From DASROJ01 sp035646975 (GTDB lineage: Bacteria; Acidobacteriota; Polarisedimenticolia; JACPZX01; DASXTC01), in NCBI GenBank assembly GCA_035646975.1, contig DASROJ010000094.1, forward strand, positions 1 through 23,455: DNA of 23,455 nt, read 5' to 3'. The position numbers and the translations under genes are program-made. The first letter of the stretch is position 1, and each line of letters starts with the position of its first letter. The notes under the pieces are model-generated. The model made no database searches. It saw only the letters and a program-made list of their open reading frames with translations, and was not told the DNA's origin. Shown piece after piece: positions 16,458 through 23,077 of this stretch.

Positions 16458-16943
16458 TCACACGGTTTTCGGACCGGGCAAGGTCACGGCGAGCGCGGCG
16501 AGATCCGCCGGCAGATCGATCTCCCCCGCCTCGATCTTGATCCGGATGGCGTCGAGGATCCCGTTGATGAACGGCGCCGACTCCTCGTTGCCGAACTTCT
16601 TGGCGATCTCTATCGCTTCGTCGATGACGACCACCCTGGGCGTGGCCGCGAAGAAGAGGAACTCGTAGATCGCCATGCGCAGGATGTTGCGGTCCACCAC
16701 CGGCATCCGGCTGACGCGCCAGTTGAACGCGCTGCCGGCGAGTACCGCGTCGATCCCGTCGCGGCATTGCATCGTGCCACAGACGATCTGCTCGGCGAAT
16801 TCCTGCACCGGGCCCACGACCGGTTTGTCCAGCCAGAACTGCTCGATCGCCGTCTGCGTGTCCTGCGGCGCCAGGTCGAGCTGGAACAGGAGCTGCAAGG
16901 CGTATTCGCGTCCCCTGCGCCGCTCGCCGGTGGTCCTGCTCAC
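16458..16943 (-). CDS. nusB: Transcription antitermination factor NusB
   Basis: The 161-residue all-helical protein has the NusB pattern: an arginine-rich start (TTGERRRGREYALQLLFQLD), PVVDRNILRMAIYEFLF near 80-96, and the signature VVVIDEAIEIAKKFGNEESAPFINGILD near 103-130. NusB with NusE (S10) binds boxA RNA and supports antitermination of rRNA operons. The start is GTG 16943, which overlaps the ribH stop as GTGA; upstream open frame is shadow of ribH. The ribH-nusB pair is one of the most widespread bacterial gene pairs, giving independent support. Confidence 0.95.
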   Translation of the reverse strand: MSRTTGERRRGREYALQLLFQLDLAPQDTQTAIEQFWLDKPVVGPVQEFAEQIVCGTMQCRDGIDAVLAGSAFNWRVSRMPVVDRNILRMAIYEFLFFAATPRVVVIDEAIEIAKKFGNEESAPFINGILDAIRIKIEAGEIDLPADLAALAVTLPGPKTV

Positions 16944-17413
16944 CGCGGCCCCAGCTGTTTGATCAGATTGGCGGTTTCGATGGCGGCCATCGCGGCGTCC
17001 CATCCCCGGTTTCCCTGCTTGCCGCCGGCGCGGTCGATCGCCTGCTCCGGGTTCTCGGCGGTCAGGACGCCGAAGATCACCGGCACACCGCTTTCCTCCG
17101 CGGCGCCGGCCAGACCGCGCGACACCTGCGCGGCGATCAGATCGAAATGCGCGGTCTCTCCACGGATGAGAACCCCCAGCGCGATGACCGCGTCGTACGA
17201 GCCCGACAGCGCCAGCCGCCGCGCCACCATCGAAATCTCCCAGGCCCCCGGCACCCGGGCCACCGTGAGGTCGGAGTCGGCCGCACCGTGTCGGACGAGA
17301 CAGTCCAGGGCGGCCGTCAGCAGCTTCTCGCTGACGAATTCGTTGAAGCGGCTGGACACCAGGGCGAAGCGCAGTCCCTTGGCGTGCATCCCTCCTTCGA
17401 TCATCCTGGGCAT
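16940..17413 (-). CDS. ribH: 6,7-dimethyl-8-ribityllumazine synthase
   Basis: This is the penultimate enzyme of riboflavin synthesis; family members usually form 60-mers or pentamers. The 157-residue protein shows SRFNEFVSEKLL (21-32), the PGAWEIS substrate loop (55-61, usually PGAFE), the catalytic-loop RGETAHFD with H89 and the C-terminal GNRGWDAAMAAIE (usually GNKG). ATG 17413 is taken, with GAGAGGG about nine bases upstream; ATG 17404 (MIEGG…) fits the family alignment almost as well. It is the first gene of the long operon from the promoter at 17519-17547 and has a leader of about 100 nt with tandem repeats. No FMN riboswitch consensus is present, and no other rib genes are in the window. 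Confidence 0.95.
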   Translation of the reverse strand: MPRMIEGGMHAKGLRFALVSSRFNEFVSEKLLTAALDCLVRHGAADSDLTVARVPGAWEISMVARRLALSGSYDAVIALGVLIRGETAHFDLIAAQVSRGLAGAAEESGVPVIFGVLTAENPEQAIDRAGGKQGNRGWDAAMAAIETANLIKQLGPR

Positions 17414-17448
17414 GACGGTTCACCCTCTCGTGGAGCCACCTGAACTCC

Positions 17449-17480
17449 TGCTGGAGGCCTTGCTGGAGGCCTTGCTGGAA
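17449..17480. repeat. Tandem 12-bp repeats in the ribH leader
   Basis: On the plus strand the unit TGCTGGAGGCCT occurs at 17449-17460 and 17461-17472, and a third partial copy TGCTGGAA at 17473-17480. In the ribH transcript these become repeats containing CCTCC, complementary to Shine-Dalgarno-like GGAGG. They lie 36-67 bases before the ribH start codon. A short complementary pair (AACCGT at 17488-17493 and ACGGTT at 17415-17420) brackets the repeats and could bring them near the start. The function is unproven. Confidence 0.7.
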
Positions 17481-17518
17481 ACTACTCAACCGTGAGGCTT
17501 TCCGCGTCCGATGAGGCA

Positions 17519-17547
17519 ATTCTACGGACCGGGCCGGGCCAAGTCAA
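17519..17547 (-). promoter_or_regulatory. Sigma-70-type promoter for the ribH-dnaE operon
   Basis: On the minus strand TTGACT (17547-17542) and TAGAAT (17524-17519) are 17 bases apart. The -35 contains the TGA stop of the upstream membrane protein gene. It is the only strong promoter seen before ribH, nusB, leuS, lptE, holA, guaA and dnaE, all of which follow on the same strand with short or negative spacing. Confidence 0.75.
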
Positions 17548-18257
17548 CCGAGACACCCGCCGAGCAACCCGGGCCAGTGCGGCGCCAGCAACGTCTTGAG
17601 AAGAATGTCCAGCAACAGCCCACCCGCGGCCGCCAGAAGCCACCGGCCACGGCCCGCGGTGGGCCAGTGCCCGCTGAACCGGCACAGCAGCGGCTCGGCC
17701 AGCACGACGCCCAGGATGATGAACGAGACGACACGCACGATCGACCAGGGATTCCAGGCCAGCGTCAGGGCCAGCGCGTGCGAGGGGGAACCCTGGCAAC
17801 GGAGGATCAGGTCGCCGACATAGAAACTCATGTAGTTCATCAGCACGGCCCCCATCAGGACGGAAAGGAAGCCTGCCGAGATCAGACCGACGAGGCAGAA
17901 CAGGACCGTGTGCCGCAGATGCTGGGGAATGAATTGCGACGGGGTCGACTCCTGGCCGACACCGCTGAGCAGCCACGATTGCATTTCGTCACGATAGGCC
18001 GCGCCGTTGAATATCACCGCCTCGGCGCGCTGGTGCCAGAACTGCGTGAGCGTCACGGTGGCGAGGGCCAGGCACAGCGCCCACCAGACCATGACACCGA
18101 TCGCCATGGTCCGGCGCCCGCGACGCAGCATCGCCACCATGAACACCCAGGCGGGCAGCATCTCGAGCAGAGGCAGCAGCCATTGTTGGTCGAGAGCGAA
18201 ACCGAGCAGCGCTGCCGCCAGGGTCAGGACCGCGACCGAGGCGAGCGTGGCCGTCAC
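17544..18257 (-). CDS. Conserved-looking six-helix inner-membrane protein, function unknown
   Basis: The 237-residue protein has about six hydrophobic segments (roughly 3-23, 25-44, 52-73, 118-145, 160-190, 203-225). A hydrophilic loop lies at about 75-115, with FIPQHLRHTVLF at its end, and LMNYMSFYVGDLI follows in the fourth helix region. I do not recognise a named family; a distant Yip1-like or other small polytopic family is possible. The start is GTG 18257 with GAAGGA just upstream, inside the end of the kinase gene, and only one base separates the two genes, so expression is tied to the PfkB kinase. The stop codon forms part of the next promoter. A transport or membrane-organising role linked to nucleoside salvage would be pure inference. 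Confidence 0.75.
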   Translation of the reverse strand: MTATLASVAVLTLAAALLGFALDQQWLLPLLEMLPAWVFMVAMLRRGRRTMAIGVMVWWALCLALATVTLTQFWHQRAEAVIFNGAAYRDEMQSWLLSGVGQESTPSQFIPQHLRHTVLFCLVGLISAGFLSVLMGAVLMNYMSFYVGDLILRCQGSPSHALALTLAWNPWSIVRVVSFIILGVVLAEPLLCRFSGHWPTAGRGRWLLAAAGGLLLDILLKTLLAPHWPGLLGGCLG

Positions 18258-18258
18258 G

Positions 18259-19185
18259 TCATCCTTCTTGGATGTGCGAGAGTCTGCGGAACTCGTCGTA
18301 CCGTTGATCGATCAGCGAGCTGGGGAGATCCAGCAGACCTTCGACTCCGAACGACTGCACCGTGAACGAGGCCATCACGCTGCCCATGGCGATGGCGCGG
18401 CGCAGCGTTGCATCGGTCATCGCTCCATGGGGCTCCTCGCCCGAGCGGGAGGCGAGGTACCCCATCATGCCGCCGGCGAACGAGTCGCCCGCGCCGGTGG
18501 GGTCGCTCACCGAGTCGAGCAGGAGCGCCGGCACAGCGAACGGGCTTTCGGCGCCGAACGCGGCGGCGCCGAACTCCCCGCGCTTCACGATCAGGGTGCG
18601 CGGGCCCATCGACCGGATCGCCGCGGCCGCCTTGACCAGGTTGGGTTCGTGCGCCAGCTCGCGGGCCTCGCTGTCGTTGATGACTAGCATGTCCACTTCG
18701 GCCAGCGTCCGCTTCAGCGCGTCGAGCTTGCCTTCGATCCAGAAGTTCATGGTGTCGCATCCCACCAGCCTCGGCCGCTTCACCTGTCTGAGCACGCCGA
18801 GCTGCAGGTCGGGATCGATATTGCCGAGAAAGAGGAATCCCGGGTCGCTGTACGGGCCGGGAATCCGCGGGTTGAACCGCTCGAACACGCCGAGCTGCGT
18901 GTCGAGGGTCTCGCGCGAGTTCAGATCGTACGAGTAGCGGCCCGCCCACCTGAACGTGCGGCCGGGCAGCCGTTCCAGACCGCGCAGGTCGATCCCGCGC
19001 CGCTCGAGCACCGACATGTGCTCGGGGCCGAAGTCCGTGCCGACGGCGCCGACGACCTGGACCTGCGTGAAGTACGACGCGGCCAGCGCAAAGTAGGTTG
19101 CCGCGCCGCCCACCACTTCACGCCGCGACCCGAAGGGGGTCTCGATGCTGTCGAACGCCACCGAGCCGACGACCAGGACCGACAT
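18259..19185 (-). CDS. PfkB/ribokinase-family kinase, probably sugar or nucleoside
   Basis: The 308-residue protein has the two PfkB hallmarks: an N-terminal GGAATYFALAAS substrate region (26-37, after VGSVAFDSIETPFG) and the C-terminal SDPTGAGDSFAGG anion hole with catalytic base D234. The family phosphorylates ribose, adenosine, fructose phosphates and others; the substrate cannot be fixed by eye. ATG 19185 is chosen because GAGG (in CTGAGGTCTTCC) is well spaced; the stop of mtnP lies eight bases upstream. A position right after MTA phosphorylase suggests a purine or thioribose salvage substrate (for example adenosine, or a sugar derived from methylthioribose-1-phosphate), but kinases of this subgroup have no function I can name. 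It is coupled to the downstream membrane protein by one-base spacing. Confidence 0.9.
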   Translation of the reverse strand: MSVLVVGSVAFDSIETPFGSRREVVGGAATYFALAASYFTQVQVVGAVGTDFGPEHMSVLERRGIDLRGLERLPGRTFRWAGRYSYDLNSRETLDTQLGVFERFNPRIPGPYSDPGFLFLGNIDPDLQLGVLRQVKRPRLVGCDTMNFWIEGKLDALKRTLAEVDMLVINDSEARELAHEPNLVKAAAAIRSMGPRTLIVKRGEFGAAAFGAESPFAVPALLLDSVSDPTGAGDSFAGGMMGYLASRSGEEPHGAMTDATLRRAIAMGSVMASFTVQSFGVEGLLDLPSSLIDQRYDEFRRLSHIQEG

Positions 19186-19193
19186 GGAAGACC

Positions 19194-20063
19194 TCAGGAA
19201 AGGTATTTTCCGACCAGGAGCTGGAGTTTCCTTCGTGTGGCGTCCGGCACGCTCTTCGGATCGGTGAGGATCGCTCCGGCCAGCGCGCTGCCGCAGCCGC
19301 AGCTCCGGCCCGCCGGCATCGCCGCAACCACGTCGGCGATCACGCGCCGCGCCGTCGCCGAGTTCCTGTTGAGGTAGCCGATCACCATCTCGGTGGTCAC
19401 GGCCTCCTCGGAGACGTGCCAGCAGTCGTAATCGGTCACCAGGGCCATCGTCGCGTAGCAGATCTCGGCTTCGCGCGCGAGCTTGGCTTCCTGCAGGTTG
19501 GTCATCCCGATGACCGAAACGCCCCAGGAACGGTAGACGTGCGATTCGGCCCGCGTGGAGAATTGCGGTCCCTCCATGCACAGGTAGGTGCCGCCATCGT
19601 GCACCCGCGCGTTGGCGCCCCGTGCCGCCGTCGACAGCCGCCCTCTCAGCTCGGAGCAGATCGGATCCGCGAACGACACATGCGCGACGAGTCCCTCACC
19701 GAAAAAGGTGGAGGCGCGCTGCCGTGTCCTGTCGAAGAACTGATCGGGGAGCACGATGTCCATGGGGCGAATCTCTTCCTTCATGCTGCCCACCGCGCCG
19801 GCCGCGACGATCCGCTCAACGCCGAGCGACTTCATCGCGTAGATGTTGGCCCGATAATTGATTTCCGTGGGCGTGAGACGGTGACCGCGCCCGTGACGGG
19901 CCAGGAAGGCCACCCGGCGTCCCGACATCCTGCCGACCATGAGGTGGTCGGAGGGCTGCCCGAACGGCGTGTCGATCTTCAACTCTTCGAGTTGTTCGAT
20001 CGAGTCCACGGCGTAGAGACCGGAGCCGCCGATGATGCCGATTTCAGCCGATGCGGGGCTCAC
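19194..20063 (-). CDS. mtnP: S-methyl-5'-thioadenosine phosphorylase
   Basis: The enzyme cleaves methylthioadenosine (from polyamine or homoserine-lactone synthesis) with phosphate to adenine and methylthioribose-1-phosphate. The 289-residue protein is a family 2 nucleoside phosphorylase: GIIGGSGLY (9-17), RHGRGHRLTPTEINYRANI near 55-73, GTYLCMEGPQFSTRAES, and VTDYDCWH. The aspartate pair in TDYD is typical of MTA phosphorylases and separates them from purine nucleoside phosphorylases, which have asparagine there. A cluster of cysteines (CGCG) lies near the C-terminus. The start is GTG 20063, overlapping the upstream stop as GTGA, with a strong AGGAGG Shine-Dalgarno. With metK and ahcY it completes SAM by-product handling in this window. 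Confidence 0.93.
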   Translation of the reverse strand: MSPASAEIGIIGGSGLYAVDSIEQLEELKIDTPFGQPSDHLMVGRMSGRRVAFLARHGRGHRLTPTEINYRANIYAMKSLGVERIVAAGAVGSMKEEIRPMDIVLPDQFFDRTRQRASTFFGEGLVAHVSFADPICSELRGRLSTAARGANARVHDGGTYLCMEGPQFSTRAESHVYRSWGVSVIGMTNLQEAKLAREAEICYATMALVTDYDCWHVSEEAVTTEMVIGYLNRNSATARRVIADVVAAMPAGRSCGCGSALAGAILTDPKSVPDATRRKLQLLVGKYLS

Positions 20064-22216
20064 GGCGCTTCCTCCTTCGCCTTGTCCTGCGCAGGCGCGG
20101 CGGCGTGCTTGATCCCGAGGAACTGATCGAGTTTCTCGCGCAGCTTGTCCTGCCTGGCGAACGGACCGGCGCAGCGCGACGCCTCGCAGAAGAAGATTGC
20201 GGGGTTGGCGGGCGCCGTCATCTGCCGGGCCTGCAGCTCCTGCGCGCCGGTCTTCGCGTTCAGGTGGCGCAGCACCTTCCAGGGCTGGTACAGCGACCTG
20301 GCGAGCGCATCGAGATCCTTCCCCTCGCCGACGGTGGTGTCTCCCACGACGATTACTTCCAGCGGCGGATTCTGGACCCTGTCCGATGCCAGGCCGAAGG
20401 GGGCCGACATCTCCTTGTAGCTGCCGAATTCATCGGCCCATGACTCGAGCCCTTTGCGCGCGCTCTTGACCAGCTTGTCGTCCTCGGCGCGCCCCGACAG
20501 GTACCGGATCCGGACGAGCGATTCGGCGAACAGCGAGTTGTCCCGAATCGACCGGGTCGGCCAGGAGACGAACCCGGGCGCATCGGCGTCGTAAAGACGA
20601 TCCATCCAGCCCCCGTTGAGCGCGTCGGCGAACGACTTGTCCGCGGCCGCGGCGAGCCCGCCGGCTTTTTCGAAATACCTCGAATCCCCCGTGGATTCGT
20701 ACGCGGCCAGAAGCGCCCGCACCGTCTGCACCTGGTCGGTGAAGAACTCGGCGAGGCCGGCCCTGCCGGAATCCGGGGACCAGGCATGATCCACCAGGCC
20801 CGACTTGGGGTCGTACACTTTTCCCCACAGGAAATCGAGCGCTTCGATCCCGGAGCGGGTCAGCTCGGGACGCTTCAACAGGTCGCCCGACATGATGAGC
20901 GAGGCGGCCATCTCCGCGTTGACGTCGGATACCAGGATTCTGCCCACGGCGGGAGCGGGCCGCTTCGAACGGGCTTCGAGCAGTTTCCTGCGGCCCGACT
21001 CGAAGAGCTCCGTCACCTTGGCCCGATCCATCTTCAGCCTTTCGGCCAGCAGCTGTGGCCCCTCCGACAGGAACAGCACGTTGTTGCGCGGGGCGCTGTT
21101 CACCATCTCGCCCCAGTCACCGATGTCGAACGCGGGAATGATGATCTTCTGCTCTTCTTCTGTGAGCAGCGTCTTGACCTCATCCAGCCGCCAGGTGTAG
21201 TAGTCCCCGTCTTCACCAAGCTTTGAGTCGGCCGCCTGGTAGGCGTAGAACCATCCGGCCGGGTCGCGCAGCGTGCCGAGGACATACCTGGCCGTGTCCT
21301 CCGCGATGTCGCGGTACCGGCTGCTGCCCGTCACCATGTAGGCGTCGGCATAGGTCTGCAGAGCCTCCGCGTTCACGCCGAGCAGCTTTTCGAAAGCCGG
21401 CACTCTCCAGGCGGCGTCGGCGGCCAGACGATGGAAACCGCCGCCGATCTGGTCGTGGATGCCACCGCGAGCCATGTCGGCCAGACGATGCAGCTCGGTG
21501 TCGAGGACGTTGCGATTCCCCTTCTTGATCCAGTAGGCGTAGGCAAGCTCCGCCGAATCGACATCCGGCGTGCGGTAGCTCTTGACCTCTGGATTGGGAT
21601 TCCATGCCCCGTGCGCCTCGAGGATCTTCGAGACGGTCACCTCGAGGATATCGGGTGTGAGCGGCGCCGACCCCACGTCCTTGTGGGCGAGCATTCCCTT
21701 GGCGATCTCGTCGGCGGCCTTCTCGACATTTTCCTTGTTGGCCGAGTAATAGGTGGCCAGATCCTGCAGGTAGGAAAGCATCGGCTCGGTCGCGTAATAG
21801 GTGCCACCGGCCTTGATGGTCTTTCGCGCCGCGTCGGGAAAGTACATCGGCTGGCCCGTGTGCAGCAGCAGGGTGGTGGTCGGCCATCCGCCCATCCCGT
21901 ACCGGGCCCAGATGTCGGGGCGCATGAGCGGGTCGACCTTGATCGGCACGAAGCTGGTGTTGACGAGGGCCACGACTCTGGGGTCGGCGAACGTCAGGTC
22001 CGACATCAGCCGGTCCCAGTGGCCCCAGGGGGCCTGGATGGACAGCAGCACCAGCTTGCTCTGTTCCTTGGCCTGCTGGAATGACTTCGCGTCGAACTCG
22101 CGCCAGGCGATTGACGTGGTGGACGATCCGGGTGAGCCGACCGCCGCCTGGACGGGCTGCGCGGCCAGCAGTGCCGGCAGCGCCATGATCAGCAGAGCGT
22201 GCTTGAGTCCTGGCAC
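20060..22216 (-). CDS. Exported DUF255/YyaL (SSP411)-like protein with a Cys-less thioredoxin domain
   Basis: The 718-residue protein has a clear signal peptide (MPGLKHALLIMALPALLAA…VQA), a thioredoxin-fold segment (about 35-165) and an (alpha/alpha) barrel-like region with GGIHDQIGGGFHRLA, the signature of the YyaL/SSP411 family. In that family the thioredoxin motif is CHWCHVM; here it reads GHWDRLM (65-71), so both redox cysteines are gone while the flanks are kept. The later VPHFEKML motif reads VPAFEKLL. The only two cysteines are CEASRC near the C-terminus. GTG 22216 is chosen: GAGGCG lies eight bases upstream and it gives a compact signal peptide; GTG 22255 (13 codons longer) has no Shine-Dalgarno. 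It is the first gene of the unit with mtnP, the kinase and the membrane protein. The function of the family is not settled. Confidence 0.88.
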   Translation of the reverse strand: MPGLKHALLIMALPALLAAQPVQAAVGSPGSSTTSIAWREFDAKSFQQAKEQSKLVLLSIQAPWGHWDRLMSDLTFADPRVVALVNTSFVPIKVDPLMRPDIWARYGMGGWPTTTLLLHTGQPMYFPDAARKTIKAGGTYYATEPMLSYLQDLATYYSANKENVEKAADEIAKGMLAHKDVGSAPLTPDILEVTVSKILEAHGAWNPNPEVKSYRTPDVDSAELAYAYWIKKGNRNVLDTELHRLADMARGGIHDQIGGGFHRLAADAAWRVPAFEKLLGVNAEALQTYADAYMVTGSSRYRDIAEDTARYVLGTLRDPAGWFYAYQAADSKLGEDGDYYTWRLDEVKTLLTEEEQKIIIPAFDIGDWGEMVNSAPRNNVLFLSEGPQLLAERLKMDRAKVTELFESGRRKLLEARSKRPAPAVGRILVSDVNAEMAASLIMSGDLLKRPELTRSGIEALDFLWGKVYDPKSGLVDHAWSPDSGRAGLAEFFTDQVQTVRALLAAYESTGDSRYFEKAGGLAAAADKSFADALNGGWMDRLYDADAPGFVSWPTRSIRDNSLFAESLVRIRYLSGRAEDDKLVKSARKGLESWADEFGSYKEMSAPFGLASDRVQNPPLEVIVVGDTTVGEGKDLDALARSLYQPWKVLRHLNAKTGAQELQARQMTAPANPAIFFCEASRCAGPFARQDKLREKLDQFLGIKHAAAPAQDKAKEEAP

Positions 22217-22272
22217 GAAGTGGGCGCCTCGAAGGGGCAAAAGTTTAGATTCCACAATCAGATAGGTCGCGG

Positions 22273-22301
22273 ATTCTAGTTCACCCCCGGGCGCGCGTCA
22301 A
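22273..22301 (-). promoter_or_regulatory. Sigma-70-type promoter for the DUF255-mtnP-kinase unit
   Basis: On the minus strand TTGACG (22301-22296) and TAGAAT (22278-22273) are 17 bases apart, matching the architecture at 17519 and 7189. Transcription would start near 22266, about 50 nt before the preferred GTG 22216. Confidence 0.75.
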
Positions 22302-22383
22302 GAAGGGGTTCCTCGCGGAAGCCCGGTGGTGGCTTGGGGCGGCGCGGTCTATCATGCGCCCGGCCAGGCACCGTATTTTGTGA

Positions 22384-22422
22384 GACCAAGAGCCCCTGGT
22401 CGACGTTTTCAGAAGTGACCAG
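22384..22422 (+). promoter_or_regulatory. Three-arm repeat (GACCA - TGGTC - GACCA) before the sigma-factor gene
   Basis: GACCA at 22384-22388 can pair with TGGTC at 22397-22401 (8-base loop), or the same TGGTC, extended to CTGGTC (22396-22401), can pair with GACCAG at 22417-22422 (15-base loop). The second hairpin ends next to the AAGGAAG Shine-Dalgarno of the TTG start at 22434. The arms could be mutually exclusive RNA hairpins or binding half-sites for a regulator. Arms are short, so chance is possible. Confidence 0.35.
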
Positions 22423-22433
22423 AAGGAAGCGCC

Positions 22434-23075
22434 TTGACGGACCCGACCCCGCAGGATCTGATGCTTCTGTTCCGGCAGGGCGACGAAGACGCCTTCCGGG
22501 AGCTGGTGCGGCGGTTCAGGGAACCGATCACGTCGTTCGCCATGCGGATGCTCAACGATCCGGACAAGGCGGTCGATGTTTCGCAGGAGACGTTCATCAA
22601 CGTATTCACGCACGCGGACACCTACCGCCCGATGGCGAGCTTCACCAGCTGGCTGTACCGGATCGCCTACAACCTGGCCATCAACGAGATCCGCCGCCAG
22701 AGGCGCCAGCCGGCTGTATCGCTGGACGCGGGCGCGGCCGACGACACCGGATCGGCCATGCGGTTCGAGCCACGCGACTCGGGGCTCTCCGCCGAAGAAG
22801 AGATGCTGGGGCGCGAGAGGCGCGCGGCGGTCAGACGGTGCGTCGCCTCCCTGCCGGCCAAGTACAGGGGCGCGATCGTGATGAAGGACATGGAAGGCTT
22901 GACGTTCGACGAAATCGCAAACATCCTCGATTGTCCCGAGTCCACCGTGAAGTCCCGGGTGATGCGCGCGCGAAGAATGATGCTCAAGCGGCTGGAGCCG
23001 TACCTGAAGCCGAAGACGTGGGACGGCGAGCCGGCGCGCATTCAGCAATCGGTCCGCCAGAACACGAGGAGCTGA
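22434..23075 (+). CDS. ECF RNA polymerase sigma factor (sigma-E/RpoE-like)
   Basis: The 213-residue protein has an ECF layout: sigma region 2 (about 12-92) with DVSQETFINVFTHADTYRP and FTSWLYRIAYNLAINEIRRQRR, a variable linker (93-125), and region 4 (130-190) with LPAKYRGAIVMKDMEGLTF-DEIANIL-CPESTVKSRVMRAR, the -35 recognition helix-turn-helix. It is predicted to direct RNA polymerase to a small stress or envelope regulon. The start is TTG 22434 with AAGGAAG at good spacing; ATG 22461, nine codons in and preceded by AGGA, is the alternative. It is followed after two bases by a zinc-finger anti-sigma gene, the standard pairing. It is divergent from the DUF255-mtnP unit. No confident promoter was found for it. 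Confidence 0.93.
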   Translation: MTDPTPQDLMLLFRQGDEDAFRELVRRFREPITSFAMRMLNDPDKAVDVSQETFINVFTHADTYRPMASFTSWLYRIAYNLAINEIRRQRRQPAVSLDAGAADDTGSAMRFEPRDSGLSAEEEMLGRERRAAVRRCVASLPAKYRGAIVMKDMEGLTFDEIANILDCPESTVKSRVMRARRMMLKRLEPYLKPKTWDGEPARIQQSVRQNTRS

Positions 23076-23077
23076 CG

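Noticed and set aside
17414..17512. FMN riboswitch upstream of ribH
   Set aside because: The leader is about 100 nt and dominated by tandem repeats; none of the conserved FMN-element blocks are present.
22327..22355. Promoter for the sigma-factor gene (TATCAT with a TGGTGG -35)
   Set aside because: The -35 is poor, and no ECF-type GGAAC/GTC pair at the right spacing was found, so no promoter is called.
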